A stretch of 64,000 nt of DNA, taken from assembly GCA_030142905.1 (NCBI GenBank), contig JASJOG010000505.1:62001-126000 (forward strand), read 5' to 3'. The stretch's first letter is position 1, and the number at the start of each line of letters is the position of its first letter. Of this stretch, positions 46,893 to 59,508 are shown piece by piece. The position numbers and the translations under genes are program-made. The DNA comes from Heliopora coerulea (taxonomy: Eukaryota > Cnidaria > Anthozoa > Scleralcyonacea > Helioporidae). The notes beneath the pieces were generated by a model. That model saw only the letters and a program-made list of their open reading frames with translations, searched no databases and was not told the origin of the DNA.

Positions 46893-49800
46893 TCGTCTCT
46901 TTGAAGTCCGTGTCTTCTTCAGTAGGTAAACCTTTCCTCGAGTCAGTACCTGTTGAATAAAGAAGTTTCTTAGAATGAAGTCTCCATTCCAAGATTGACA
47001 CAGAAGTTGCCTACGAGCATTTTCAACTAGAGGCAAATAGGGCATGCACAAAAATCACTGATTGTTGAATTCAACCACCTATCTTTGCATTGCATTAATG
47101 GTTAGGTAATCAACATAATTTTGATGTTTATGTGTGACAATATTGTTGCTGATGCTGTCAAAAACATTTTAAGGTTGATAACGACTACTCCATTGACAAG
47201 GCCACTATCGGTGTTCACCGACCATACTATCATTTATATACAGTATTATGTAGAGTTACGTAGTGGTCGGAATCCTCACTGGCTATGACTAAGCAAGAGA
47301 ACAATATAGAAGATGATGAAATTACAGCTTAAACTTTGGTTTTTTTTGTACATCAACCGACAATAGTTACACCTTCACAACTGAAACAAATGAAATCAAA
47401 CACGTTTTGCTGGAAAGGAGTACCCAAAAGATCCGAAGCAAATTCGACATAGATTTTTCAGGATGAACTTCCACAAATTCCTATTTAACTTATCTAATCT
47501 CTTTACTTCACCACAAAGTTTCTTAACTCTGCGAAAAAGCACATTTTCTTACCTGTGACATTTACCCAAAATGTTTCATGAAGTTTCGAAGAAATCTTGC
47601 CAGTAAGGTTTCTTGGACATACAGCAAATCCTTTCTTCAAACATTGAAGATTTAGAATGCATACGCAGTTGTCGTCAGTACAAGCTTCCTTTTCATGCCT
47701 CAAACATGGTGTCTTTTCCACCAGGCAAAGATCACATTTCAAACCAAACTCGTATCTCACACCTTGGTAGCTTGGGCAGGACTGAACATTCGTCATTGCG
47801 GCATGAAGGACGGACAAGACAGTCCTTGCAATGTCCTTACTTTCAATCATCTGCCCATCAACTAAAAAAATAAATGAATAAACAAACAAACAAATAAATA
47901 AAACAAATAAGAGTAAATTTTTGAATTTTTTGAAACAGCTTTAAATTACTCCATGTGACACAACTTTAAATTGTTTCCACATGAAGTTAAAAATCTGATA
48001 CATTCACACCTGATATTGCAACCTGGATTCTAGTTACATGGCGGATAATAATCACGGAATATTTAATGCTGTTTTCACACTTGAAAATGCGACAGCAATT
48101 GCAGTGAAATTCAGGCATTTCCACATCGTCGCGTTCGACATCACCACGGGCCCATTTCAATATTTCCACGAGGACTCTTGTGTAAAGTCCAAGTGGAATG
48201 GTATCACCTTTAAAATTAAGGTACAGTGACGGCTTCAAACACGACGACAACACTTTCTTAATATCGCTCTCCTCCGATCTTTTAGTCACCATGGATGGAA
48301 CCAGATAGATGTTTTCCCCCCAATGACAGATTAAGCCCACTCGAACCATGATATCTTTCAAGGCTTTCTCTTGGCTATGGTTCTCCAACGGATTGGGAAG
48401 GTTTCCGAAGTCGAGCACTCCTTCCGTTGTCAGCTTTTTCCAAGCGCGTGAATTAGCCATACCCCAGGAAAGCTTCGGGGCAACGGTTAATACTTGAGTG
48501 AACAGCTTTACAAGCCATGCTGCATCAAGTACAACCAGGTCGCTCATGGGTGGATTTCCATCGAAATGGACGACTATGTTCTCCTCGTGAAAGAACTTCA
48601 TTGCTTTGTCGAACGTTTCGTTCACTTGACATTGTTTCCCCAGTTTCCGTGCTTCATCGAGTGAGATATAAGGGCAGTCTTTCAGCTTTTCCGACCTCCT
48701 CTGGGTATCGAGAGCACGTTCTAATAATAGCCAACTTACAGGGGTTTCTTCTTGAGTTTTCAAAACATCTTGCGCTGTTTCGAAGATTTTTGCTCGTAGA
48801 GCTTCGAGCTCACTGGTCTCATCAGCATTCCTTGGCTCTTTGTTCTTGATGACATACTTGGCGACAATAAGCGAACCGCAACCAATGCGCTCAAACCTCT
48901 GCTCAAGAGCTTCAGTAACTTTCTTCAGCTTCTTTTCTAGTTTCTCACGACGTCTCAGCTTATCAGGTTTGGTAAAAACAAGAATAGTTTTGGGAAGATT
49001 AAGACTTTGCGCGGAATTATTTTTGGCCTCTTTACTGGAAGAGTTAAGGTTACGAAGAGCTGCCATCCACTTTGTAACATAATCGAAGTTCGTTTCATGT
49101 AGAGGGTTTTCTTGGTCTCTCTCCCTCTTTGTTGATCCCTTTTCCACGAACTTTGGCTGTGCCTTGTCGTCAAGGGACATTGACAGATCAACAACAAGTA
49201 TAAATAGCATTCTCAACCTCAGCATTATCGAATGCACGTCGTAAAAGACAGACTGGCCTCCAACGTCTCCAACCATGAATCTAATTGTGTCCATGGTATC
49301 ATCACGGTAACTTTCGACGTTTCTCATTTCTTCGTCGATCTTGCGTTTTAGGTCGTCTGATACGTGATAGTCAAGTTGATCTTTCATACTTTTCGGCGTG
49401 TCACTTTTTCCTTCGTCATCGTTTCCACGTCTACGTACGTCGCTACGACAGTCATCTCCATATCCAGCTCCGTCTCTAGCTCCAGCTCCAGCTCCAGCTC
49501 CAGCTCTAGCTCCAGCTAGATCTTCATTTCCAGCTGTAGCTCGATCTTTATCTCCCCGTTCAGCTTCATCATCAGCTCCTTCTTCGCTTCCATTTTTAGT
49601 TTCACTTGGATCTCTAGATTCACCTTCAAGTTCAACGCCATCATCTTCATCGCCAGCAGCGCTTCCACTTATTCCTTCTTTAGGCTCGTCTTTACTTTCA
49701 GCTATTGTTCTGGCGACTTCCTTTCCAAGGACATTGTCAGTATATGTTTCGGATGCCATGAACTGGTCATCCTTTGCACGCTTCCAAGGATTGGATTTGT

Positions 49801-50050
49801 CATTCTCTTGTACCTCAAAAACATCGAATTCAATGCCGATTGTGCTCGGTTCTTTCTTTTCTGACCCTTCACCGAGAAGACTTTTTTTCAGAGACGTTTT
49901 TCCCACACGACCTTGACCAATAAAAAGTAATGACACACGATTGTTTTTCTTTTTACCATGCTTTAGCGTCTCCAATACTGCTTCCTTCACTTTCACTTCA
50001 ACAATGGCAGAAAGATAAAAAAAAAAATCAAAAAAACAAACTAGGAACAA
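46893..50050 (-). CDS. Roco GTPase, copy 2 (partial gene model)
   Basis: The main exon (about 50000 to 48010) encodes a Roc GTPase: P-loop GQGRVGKTS (residues 45-53 of the open frame), Thr in STIGIEF, DVGGQ (262-266) and a G4-like FTKPD. A COR-like region follows (FHEENIVVHFDGNPPMS, VVLDAAWLVKLFTQVL, FKGDTIPLGLYTRVLVEIL). About 150 residues of acidic, Gly/Ala-rich linker lie between P-loop and DVGGQ. The next exon (47861-47553) is Cys-rich (KCDLC, HEKEAC, DNCVC), probably metal-binding. A 57-nt exon with good splice sites follows (46949-46893). All placed junctions are phase 1. Copy 1 continues into a Death domain; I could not find that exon here, and the mariner and Crypton pieces lie just beyond. 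N-terminal exons are not identified. No disabling mutation seen. Confidence 0.82.
47198..47283. repeat. Diverged repeat, copy 2 of 41621-41702
   Basis: Matches the 41.6-kb copy at roughly 75% by eye; a shared GT.AAAAACATTT motif also lies upstream in both. It sits in a Roco intron between the 57-nt exon and the Cys-rich exon. Confidence 0.55.
49480..49520 (-). repeat. In-frame hexanucleotide microsatellite in Roc domain
   Basis: Tandem AGCTCC/GAGCTG hexamers encode the Ala-Gly run AGARAGAGAGAGAR of the Roc linker. The 6-bp period keeps the frame whatever the copy number. Confidence 0.85.
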
Positions 50051-52255
50051 ACGTCTAAAGGCAACTCTAAAGTTTAAAAAAAAATCTGAAAAATTAAGGT
50101 CGTCAACAACACTTTTCAGGAAGGTTCACTTTCTTCAAGACAAATTTTTAAGAAAATTTTGTTAATTATTTCGCCATGTTAATTGGGTTGTAAGTTTAAG
50201 AAATTTGAAATGGAAGGGCAGTCATCATTTTCCCTTTTTTTATCAGAACTGCAACTGTAAAGTTGTCATGTTGGTCGGGCTACAATTTATAAATGCACCA
50301 ATTAGTACCCTCGTGCCACGCTTCGAGTGATGAGCCTGAGGATAATCCACATGACGGCATGTTGTTCTGAACAATGTCGTTTTGTCATATATTATGTTTT
50401 CGTGGTTGGTGTTAGTGATGAACGTAATAGGTTTCGGAATTCCGATAGCTGAATTTAATTCTAGATATATCATCGGGAGTGTTCAACAAATGAACATCTA
50501 ATGATGAGGTATTTCTTTGAGTTTCTATCCAAAGTTTCGGTAATACCCAGTATATTATGTACATATCAGACGTACAGTTGTTTCCTTAAAAAACTCTCCA
50601 CTGGTCACAGTGAAGTATTTGGTGTCTCGTAAGAGTTTTATCTCGTAATATCCTCCAATCGTATCTTAGACGAGCCGTCCTGATGATGAGCTGTTCCCTT
50701 CTGGATTTGTCATTGGTGGACAAATCAAATGAATTTCTTGTCGAGAAAAATCATCTAAACAGTGTATACAAGAAATTCACTTCACGAATGATTTTTCTTT
50801 ATCCTTGATGTATCTGAAACGCATGGCGTCAGGAACCCAATTAAGTAGAGGGAGGGCAGTGGATGAAATTGATGGGACATCTTAACGTGTTTCTAAAGAA
50901 ATATAGGGTTTTCATCAAGAAAATTAGGCTTTTTTTGATATGCAAGTAATATAAAGCTGATTTTTGGAGACCACCAAACTTGACCAAGTTATACCAGTAT
51001 TGGCTGGAGGGATGAGAAATGAATCCAGCAGAGGATTTTCACAAGTTTGTTGAAGGCTACTCCCAGGAGTTTAGTTTACGTTAAACAAGTAAAAGGCAAT
51101 GCAATCAAATACTCACAAAGTGCATGTAATTCTTTGCCCCAAGAGAATTCTGAAGTAGTTAATAAAACCTAAAGATACATCTATCTCTTGGCCATCTCTG
51201 ATTTAAATCTACTAGATCCCTTACTGACTTTCCTCATGAAGTGTACGGTGCAATGAAATGGGCGGTGTTGCGAAAATTTAAGTTGAATATTCTTAGCCTA
51301 GTTGTATGTGAATTTTTGACCCCAACTGCATATAGATATATAATTTTAACTTAACTGACATCTGTTACTGGAAAGCAAGCCTTTGTCTGGTGCTTCTAAC
51401 TGCAAACCTGTCCGTGAAAAGGTAGGTTCTATTTCGACAAATTGGTTAGTTCACTCTAATTGCACTATGGCCGACAATCACGAATGATCTTGGTTGCTTT
51501 CGAAACGAAACCAGTGGTTTTAGTGGCTCAACTACAGGCTGGGAAGGGTGGCTAAGACCTACGCGCCCCAGAGCAAAAGGAATTAATTAGAAGCTCTAGG
51601 AATTTTGTGATGTCATTATTATTTTCATATCATGACGGCATGAATTTCCTCGAATTAGTCTCACACTATTTTCAATTCCCAACATGATCAAACAGTTACA
51701 TTTAGGAAAATTTTAATCCATCGCCTCTTTAATAATCCATCTATTTATGTATGACAGATTTACCAAAGAATTATAATTAACAAACGAGAGAATTTTCACT
51801 GAAGTCTCCTGAATATTACATATAAAGTCTTGTACTGTGATTCGAATTCTAATGCATTCTAATTATCGGGAGAAAGTTTACGAAAGCTGCGGCACCTACG
51901 CCAGTAAACAAAGTAGCTCCAATCATACAGCCGTGAAGCAAACCTCATATTCTGAAGCTAGAAATTTTTTTCTTCCTTCTAAAAGGCTTCCAAGCTATTC
52001 CAGTCCGTCGATTAACGTTTTTCGTTGAACATACTTAAAATTTCCCGTGTTTTAAGAGCTGCCGTTACCGCAAAACGATGAAAATATTCTTCCCCATATC
52101 TTTGCTGGAGGCAGGGCGGCGTCAAGAATACACTAGGGATTATTTATTTCCTTTGTTGCACAAGAGAAATCAAATTGCAAGGTCACGTCGTGCTTTCGTA
52201 AACTCCCATCTCTACAAGCTGCGATGCAATTACCGGAAGTGGTGATTTTTTCAAA
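50051..52255. other. No supported gene
   Basis: Any 5' exons of the Roco gene should lie here or further right, but I could not identify them. Short frames at 50243-50473 and 51837-52028 have no recognisable motif. Confidence 0.4.
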
Positions 52256-52320
52256 TGGAGGTTAGCATTAAAGTTAGGTTTAGGGTTGGGATTATGGTCA
52301 GGTAACCCTAACCCCAGTTG
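52256..52320. repeat. Degenerate GGTTAG-type repeat
   Basis: A few imperfect copies of GGTTAG/TTAGGG occur (GGTTTAGGGTTGGGATTATGG), followed by the opposite-strand form AACCCTAACCCC. They resemble a smaller version of the 54.2-kb tract. Confidence 0.5.
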
Positions 52321-54195
52321 GGTAACAAGGGAATTTGCCGCCTTGGGCGGGAGTGGAAAATACCACCCACCCCCCCCTCCCCCCATAACAAAGAAAAGAA
52401 AGAAAAGAAGACTCCAAAAGGAGGCATGCAAAGGGGCGATCTGAGCAGTCGGGCAATTGGATGTGGACAGAGGGCACGAATACTCTGGTGGCCCAATAAC
52501 ACCGAGAGGGAAAAAATTAATTTTTTTAAGCAAGGAGTCTCTAGAATTACAGCAAAGTCGTTGACAATCACAGGCAGCCGCCGACTAACGGGTGTAGAAA
52601 TCGTAAAACCATAAAAATTGCTAGATTGGCGTTTTGCAAGCATGGAGAATAATAAACGATTAAACCTAAAGACTCAGCCCGATCACTAGAGATTTTGCCG
52701 ACGTCCACCAACATGGAGCTACATTTACCAATGAAGTGACTGATAAGTTAACGAGAGAAAATATCAATCTTTCACCAAACCTCCCAGAAATTTGTTCAAA
52801 TCGACGACCCAAGTCACCCACCACAGTAGATAGTTCAACGAGACGTTTTGAGATTTCCTGCGTCATAACGTTATTCTAGACACAGTGCTATAAAGCATCA
52901 ACAGACGATTCAGTGATCACAAAGATCTGCACAAAGAAATTAGCTTAGCACAGCTAGCGTAATATAGCTTAGCGCAATATCTGAAGTCTTGCCCGAGGTT
53001 GACACTGTACCGTTACGAGAGGATGTCGTATCCTTTACATCATATTACGCTGCACTCAAACAAGGCTCAGTACCACTGGATTCCGACGACGATTCAGATG
53101 ACGCTGAAGATGAAAACTTAGATGGTGAAGTGAATGAGCATCCACCCTCAAAGTCAAACGAATTGCTAAAGAAGATCGCGTGCCAAAACTGTCTTTCGTG
53201 TGCCTTCAGATTGCTGTTCCAGTAAAGGCTATTCTCAACAGCATAAGAAAACTTTTACTTGCACTAAAGTTTACAAGCATTTGATTACACTAAGTATTAA
53301 ACTATGCTCGCGCGAATGATCCTTTTCAAAACTCAAAATACTGAAAACGAGACTAAGATCCGCCTTAACGCAGGAAAATCTTGAGGCACTTATGTTGATT
53401 GTTGTGGAAAAGGATACTGCACTGCAGCTTAAGAACGACAAAGAACGCATCATCGACAAGTTTGCTCCAACGTCGAAGGAACTTAGCTCTTGACTTTTAC
53501 TGTAGACCACTAAAGACCTCTCTAATAAGTCATAAAGACCGGAAGAAAGTTGTTCAAATAAATACGTTTGATTATTGGTTAATCATGAATAATGGTATAC
53601 ATATTAAATAGTAAAATCTTTCCGATTGTAAATAGTTAACATATTTTAGTTTTAAATAGTCGGTGTGATATCTCTATAGATTTTACCGACTTAATAAAAT
53701 GTAGATGTAGATCTAGATGTAGATGTCATGCACTCGTGTTTATTTTAACATCTAAAGGAAGTGGTTATAGTCGAGCTATACACAACATTTAGGTCCTTAG
53801 TATTAATTTTTTTGTAGGGGCCCAAGTTTTCCTCCTGCCCGAAGGCCAAAATGTTGTCAGTCCGCCCTGGGGCATGCACAAAGAATATTCTATCGCAAAT
53901 CAAATATTCTTTCTCCACCATGTATATTAAATCAAATTACTAACCAGTAGTCATGCGTAAACTTATGCAAACTTTGCTCATCAACGGCTATCAAGCTTTA
54001 AATAAATAGACATCAGTTGGTTTTACATTTGTCTGTCAACAACACGAGAAAGACTTAGTATCTAGGTCAACGTTTTCAGGACACTGATGGCCGAAAATGT
54101 TGCCCCTCGAAAAAGAGCCGCTCGGGGCTTCTGCACCGATCGCCCCTCCATCCTCATTACGCCATTGCCAAACCCTAAACTTAAATTTAAACTTA
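52321..54195. other. No supported gene
   Basis: A minus-strand frame at 52666-52866 and an acidic plus-strand frame at 52989-53225 have no recognised domain. A short TAGATG repeat lies at about 53700-53728. Confidence 0.4.
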
Positions 54196-54310
54196 ATTTG
54201 ATTGGGATTAGGGTTAGGGTTAAGATTGGGATTAGGGTTAAGTTTACCATTGGAGTTAGGGTTAGGGTTAGAATTAGAGTCAGGGTTGGGGTTAGGGTCA
54301 AGGTTAATCC
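54196..54310 (+). repeat. Interstitial telomere-like TTAGGG repeats, degenerate
   Basis: Many imperfect copies of TTAGGG and GGGATTAGGGTTAAG fill about 110 bp. TTAGGG is the animal and cnidarian telomere unit. The copies are mixed with variants and surrounded by ordinary sequence, so this is an internal relic and not a chromosome end. Confidence 0.7.
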
Positions 54311-55272
54311 TAAACTTAATTTGACAACTATCATTATTTTAGTAAGATGCGCAGTTCAAGCGAAACTAAACATCACCAGAATAAAATTTAAATTGACGTT
54401 AACCATCCAAATTATAAGCACGTGCAATCGATGATTATTGTCAAAATAAGGGTGAGAACAATCTGTACGAGTCCAACAAAATTTCTGTGCGTTTTCGTTT
54501 TCCCCATGAATCTTGAATCGGGGGACTGTCTAAAATATTTAGTGTCTTGCGTAGGTAACATTAAGTTTTAGGCCTTACAGTCAGAGAAAATACCCACGAC
54601 TGTGCATGCTGGCAATGAACCACTTTCAGTGCCAGCATCAAGTTTTCCGTTAGAAATGTTTTATTTTCACAGAGGTCTTATCTGATATTAGAGTGTTCAC
54701 ATCGTACAAGGCTTGTAGCAGAAACGCTCTCTTCACTCGTGTTTTTGACGTGAAATCAATAATTTTGCTGTGAATTATGATAGTAAAATTAAAATGTCAG
54801 AGATATCTCGTCAAATGTCCTCATTACAGTCTATATCTATGCGACATATGGTGTGCTACGTAGTTGTTTCTTTACAGGAGCATGAAGTATATGCGTTAAT
54901 AAGTCGGGACTTGCACCCCGACTAGGACTCGGAGTTTATTTGACTGGATTCGTTCACGGATTTGGACTCGGATTTCGTGAAAAGCAGGCCCGCAGAGTGG
55001 GGGTGCAGGGGGTGGGCAGATTGCTCCAGGGTCTCGTACTCTGAGGGGCTTTAGACTGTAAGGGCCTTATTCTCAAGAATTCCTCAAAATGCCTTAAAGG
55101 CCTTAATCCCGAATGAAATTCTTTTTGGCGCAGTGGGGTGGGGGGATGGATGACAACTTTGCCCAGGGCCTCCTGTTGCCTGTCTACGGGCCCGGTGAAA
55201 AGCACAGACTGCTTATCTTGCATAAGCACTTTAATTTATTTATTTTATATTACTGAGAATAGTAACCCTATA
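54311..55272. other. No supported gene
   Basis: No open frame with a recognisable product and no clear element ends were found. Confidence 0.4.
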
Positions 55273-55273
55273 T

Positions 55274-55637
55274 TAGGACGTGATTCCGTGAGACGAGCTG
55301 GCCAGTTTACCGGGCCAGCCCGCCAAACAATGATAAACTCACAAAAGAAATTAATGAGATTACATGGCAATGAGCCAGCCCGTTTACCGGACCGACTCGG
55401 TTCAAGCCAACCGGGCCAGCTTGGTAAACGAGCCAGCTCGCGTCATGCAATAAAAATCATCCTGGTCACCGGGCTAGTTTAATGCCAGGGAGCATGCACA
55501 CATAGTAAATTCAAACAAAAATACAGTTCGGCAAGCGGGCAAGCTTACTTCATGTAATATCAAAACAATCTTTTCCGGCAACAGAGCTAGCCCGCTAGCC
55601 GAGCCAGCTCGTCTTCATGTAATCGAGGCTTTAGAAT
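55274..55637. mobile_element. MITE-like repeat with CCGGGCCAGC modules
   Basis: The two ends carry GACGAGCTGGC in inverted orientation (about 55293 and 55611). Inside, blocks of CCGGGCCAGCCCG/GAGCCAGCTCG-type palindromic motifs alternate with CATGTAAT or CATGCAAT motifs at roughly 70-90-bp steps. There is no coding content. Exact ends and a target duplication were not resolved. Confidence 0.5.
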
Positions 55638-55735
55638 GCAAAATACTTGATAAACAATTAAAGGTCAAAATTGAAAAATATAAAATATAAAAAATCTTTG
55701 ATCCATCAGAATAGATTACAATTCACACTAGTTAC

Positions 55736-56111
55736 CTGCTTCTGCAGCACGCTGCGTGAGATATTCGGTCACCCTGGTATGTCCATTCATTGATGCATGA
55801 TCAAGTGGAGTATTACCAAAGATATCTGTTGATGTGAAGTCACTGCCTTTCCTGATGAGCAATTCAACAGTATCTAGATGACCCTCCCCGCAGGCATAGT
55901 GAATAGGCAAAGAACCAGTATTATCTTTACAGTTAACTTCTGCACCGCGTTGGATTAGATAATCAGTTATGGAGAAATATCCTCCCGTGGAAGCATAATG
56001 TAAAGCAGTTCCTCCCCACAATCCTCCACGCTCTTCAATGTCTGCGCCATTCTCCACTGCAGCTTTAACCCCATCCAAATCTCCTTTTCTTCCTGCCTTC
56101 CAAACAGACAT
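55736..56111 (-). CDS. Ankyrin-repeat protein, single exon seen
   Basis: From the ATG at 56109-56111 the frame encodes four ankyrin repeats: VWKAGRKGDLDGVKAAVENG, then GTALHYASTGGYFSITDYL, SLPIHYACGEGHLDTVELL and NTPLDHASMNGHTRVTEYL. Each has the TPLHxA-type turn and the helix pair of the fold. The exon ends with AEAG at 55736 followed by a donor GTAACT, so the gene continues leftward; the next exon was not found before the MITE-like repeat. Ankyrin repeats bind partner proteins; no specific role can be given. An upstream ATG at 56136-56138 adds nine residues, but AG at about 56114 could instead be a splice acceptor. Confidence 0.75.
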
Positions 56112-56139
56112 TTTCCTATTCAAAACATGCGCATTCACA

Positions 56140-58470
56140 TTTTAGAAAAATGGATGTCCCATCTCTGCTCCTCCGCTACACCCTCTCCTTTTAGCACCCG
56201 GTCGGGGACTTTCGCCCTTACAGCATAGAATCTCAGTCGCCAACTCAAAAGTATCCGAGTTTAGAACAAGAACCCTATAATTGCTATAACCATACACTTT
56301 TTATGGTATAACAATAAAAGTTAGTTAATTATTCACCAATGTGAGCGTGTGTATAGCATGTTAGTATAATTACAATGGTGATTATCGAAAATCCCTCAAA
56401 ATGATTGGCCAGAAAATTACGTTATAAATCTCAATAATAACCTATAGGTGATTAGAACCATAGAGATCATAAGTAAAACTAGAGCAGGCATTGTCCTGAA
56501 AATTTGAATGAAACTTGAATGCTGCCATTTTTGCGCAAGTTTGTGGTAAAAAGGGGCCAAAATTCTACGCCCCAAATCTTTTCTTGCAAATCGAGGTCCT
56601 CGACTCAACATGACGAAGGCAGAATCAAATGGGAAATACTTTGTGTTTTTGGTTAAAACTGTCGTTTTTCATGATATTTTTGATAGTGAAACCTCGCATT
56701 GAGCGAACTACAAGTGGATTTTACCTGGAAGAACTATCCCAGTCTTATGAAAAACATTAGTGCTTTACTTTACGAATCATCAAATACGAAGACGATTTTA
56801 AACTGGAGATTAAACTTTAAGGAAATTAAACCTTCATGAAATACAGACAAAATTAATAGAAACAAAAAACAATTGAAATGGATCTTCCCTAGACGTGATA
56901 AATTCATAAACTCGCTCCCATATTTGGAGTTGTTTACGACAAAAGAAACAAACCCGAATGCTGATAAATTATTCAACTAACTGGATCCCCTGTCCATAAA
57001 ATTTTTTCTCATGAGTAGCTTATTGCGAGCTAAATTCTAGCTGTTGGTTTTTCTGGTCTTTAGGAGAACTCAAAACTACAAAATAAATTTGGTAAATCTG
57101 TTCAACTAACTAACAAATTATAACAGTCTTCTCGAAGGACAGGTGTAATAATTTAATGCAAGAACAACAAAGTGATTCTTCCATGCCATTGCAGACACCT
57201 CTTTGGAAACAGTTTATATTATGATAAGTTTCCTATGACGTTTCTAAAAGTACAAGAAGTGGGTGACTTGAAAAATAAAAGAATTCCAAATAGGGAGTTT
57301 CAACATGAGGAAATTTACTAACATTTTGGATGGTGCTGTCGCGAAACGGTTTTAAAGAATTATGGTACTGTCTTTGTTGTTCCCGAAGAATTTTAAGATG
57401 ACGAAAATTAATAACGAACAACTTGTCTGCAACATTACTGACAACGTTAACTGACTCTGACTTCTTCGTGCAAGGAAGTAGACAAGAGATCTAATTAAAA
57501 AAACAGATCTTGGGTTACCCTCTGGATTGTCAACGGTTGAAGTGTCGCAGACTTGCAGTCCTTGCCGACTTGGTCACTTACGTGAAACTCAAATCAATAA
57601 AATGCAACGGGGTTTGCAATATGTGTATCGAAACAAATGATTGTTTTCCGACTGAAAGAGTGGTATTTGTAAGGCCTATTTGTTATTTGTTTTTATCCCG
57701 TGCTCTCTTTGTTTCATAACCTAAGGTGATTTTAAACGAAACGATGTTTTGCAGAATATGTTGCCGCTGCAAAATTTTGTTAAATATTGTTAAGTGGTAT
57801 GTCTTCAGTGTAATTTAACCCTTTTGTCTAATTTTTGTTTTCATTTTAGGTTCATTTACGTTCTTTTGTTGGTGCCATTGTTTACTCTGTTGGTGCCACT
57901 GCTTACACTAAAATGAACTGAGCGGAACATGTTGTAAGTTGTTGCTTGAAAATTTCCCTTCGTTGTGGCATTTCTATCAATTGATTTTTTTAGAAGGTAG
58001 AACTATATGCTTAGAAATAGCTCTCTTTGTCAAAGGACAAACTGTCGCGGACGAACTGCAGCGAATCATTGGCGTATATTTTGTAGCATAGATTGTCGTG
58101 AGTTTATTACATACACCAGGATAACAATCGCATCGTACATAATAATACTTGTTCAAGTTAAACATAAAATCATAAACGGGATACATTTAGAGAATCCTTC
58201 ACGCTACCTTTAAGTAGAAGGCAAATAGCATTAAGTACCTTACCTAAGTACTGATAAAGTTTGATGCAATAAACGATGTTCCCGTAAGTCCATGTCTGCC
58301 ACCACCAACCCCTTCCACCATACACTGTATGTAAATTACTCATTGAACTTATCTTACTGAGTTCCATAATTTTTTTGCCCAGAAACAAGTTAAGCTCTAT
58401 CCTCTTATTATAGAGCAATAAATAATTACAGCAATTTTACTATAAGAGTAAATATAAAAATACATGAATA
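56140..58470. other. No supported gene
   Basis: Short frames at 56417-56611, 56770-56976 and 57510-57719 show no recognised motif. No repeats with defined ends were found. Confidence 0.45.
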
Positions 58471-58548
58471 GTACTTTTAGTTGAAAAAATAAAGCCCAGC
58501 AAAAAACACGCAAAATAGGCATATTAAAGGTTTATAATGTAATTCTAA

Positions 58549-58577
58549 CGTTTCGTTGCTACACGCAATATCCTCAG
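58549..58577 (-). ncRNA. Hammerhead-like core in left Penelope arm
   Basis: Read outward, the sequence is CTGAGGA, an extra T, a stem ATTGC-GTGTA-GCAAC with one mismatch, then GAAAC. CTGAGGA fits the CUGANGA core and GAAA the second core strand, but the extra base and unclear stems I and III make activity doubtful. Confidence 0.3.
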
Positions 58578-59508
58578 AGAATGAATGACTTAGGTGATAA
58601 ATACATAATGGTATGTTACATGATATGTATTAACGAGATATTGGCGTAAGAACGGAAGTGGGAAGGACAAAAGGAAACAGCAGACTGAGATGTAGTGGAG
58701 AGGTCGGGAAACGAAAGGTCTTAAAATAAAGAAAGTGGAAAAGAGCCCATGTTGGCATTAAGCGATGGATTGAGTTTGCGGATAAGCAGACTTTCTCTGA
58801 CGAGAAGTTCAGAGTTGAAGGAGGAAGAAGACAAGATGGTGAGGTCATCAGGCAAGACAGGGTGTCCAGTGTCACAATGATGTGACAGGATACTAGTCGG
58901 AGGAAGATTGACTTGTTTTTTGCCAGTAAGTGCAGAAATGCCCAAATGCTATGAGATTCGTGTGTGGAGAAGCCGACTTGTCTGGTCGACATACAACGAA
59001 CTACAACGTTGACACTTAAAACGGTAAACGACACGAGATCTCAAAGCCGTTTACCGTTTTAAGTGTCAACGTTGTAGTTCGTTGTATGTCGACCAGACAA
59101 GTCGGCTTCTCCACACACGAATCTCATAGCACTTGGGCATTTCTGCACTTACTGGCAAAAAACAAGTCAATCCTCCTCCGACTAGTATCCTGTCACATCA
59201 TTGTGACACTGGACACCCTGTCTTGCCTGATGACCTCACCATCTTGTCTTCTTCTTCCTTCAACTCTGAACTTCTCGTCAGAGAAAGTCTGCTTATCCGC
59301 AAACTTAATCCATCGCTTAATGCCAACATGGGCTCTTTTCCACTTTCTTTATTTTAAGACCTTTCGTTTCCTGACCTCTCCACTACATCTCAGTCTGCTG
59401 TTTCCTTTTGTCCTTCCCACTTCCGTTCTTACGCCAATATCTCGTTAATACATATCATGTAACATACCATTATATATTTATCACCTTGTAATATAAGTCA
59501 TTCATTCT

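Noticed and set aside
49398..49916. 172-codon Ser/Pro/Ala-rich plus-strand frame
   Set aside because: Antisense of the acidic linker and microsatellite of the Roc domain.
54062..54334. Leu/Thr-rich open frame
   Set aside because: Translation of the telomere-like repeat tract.
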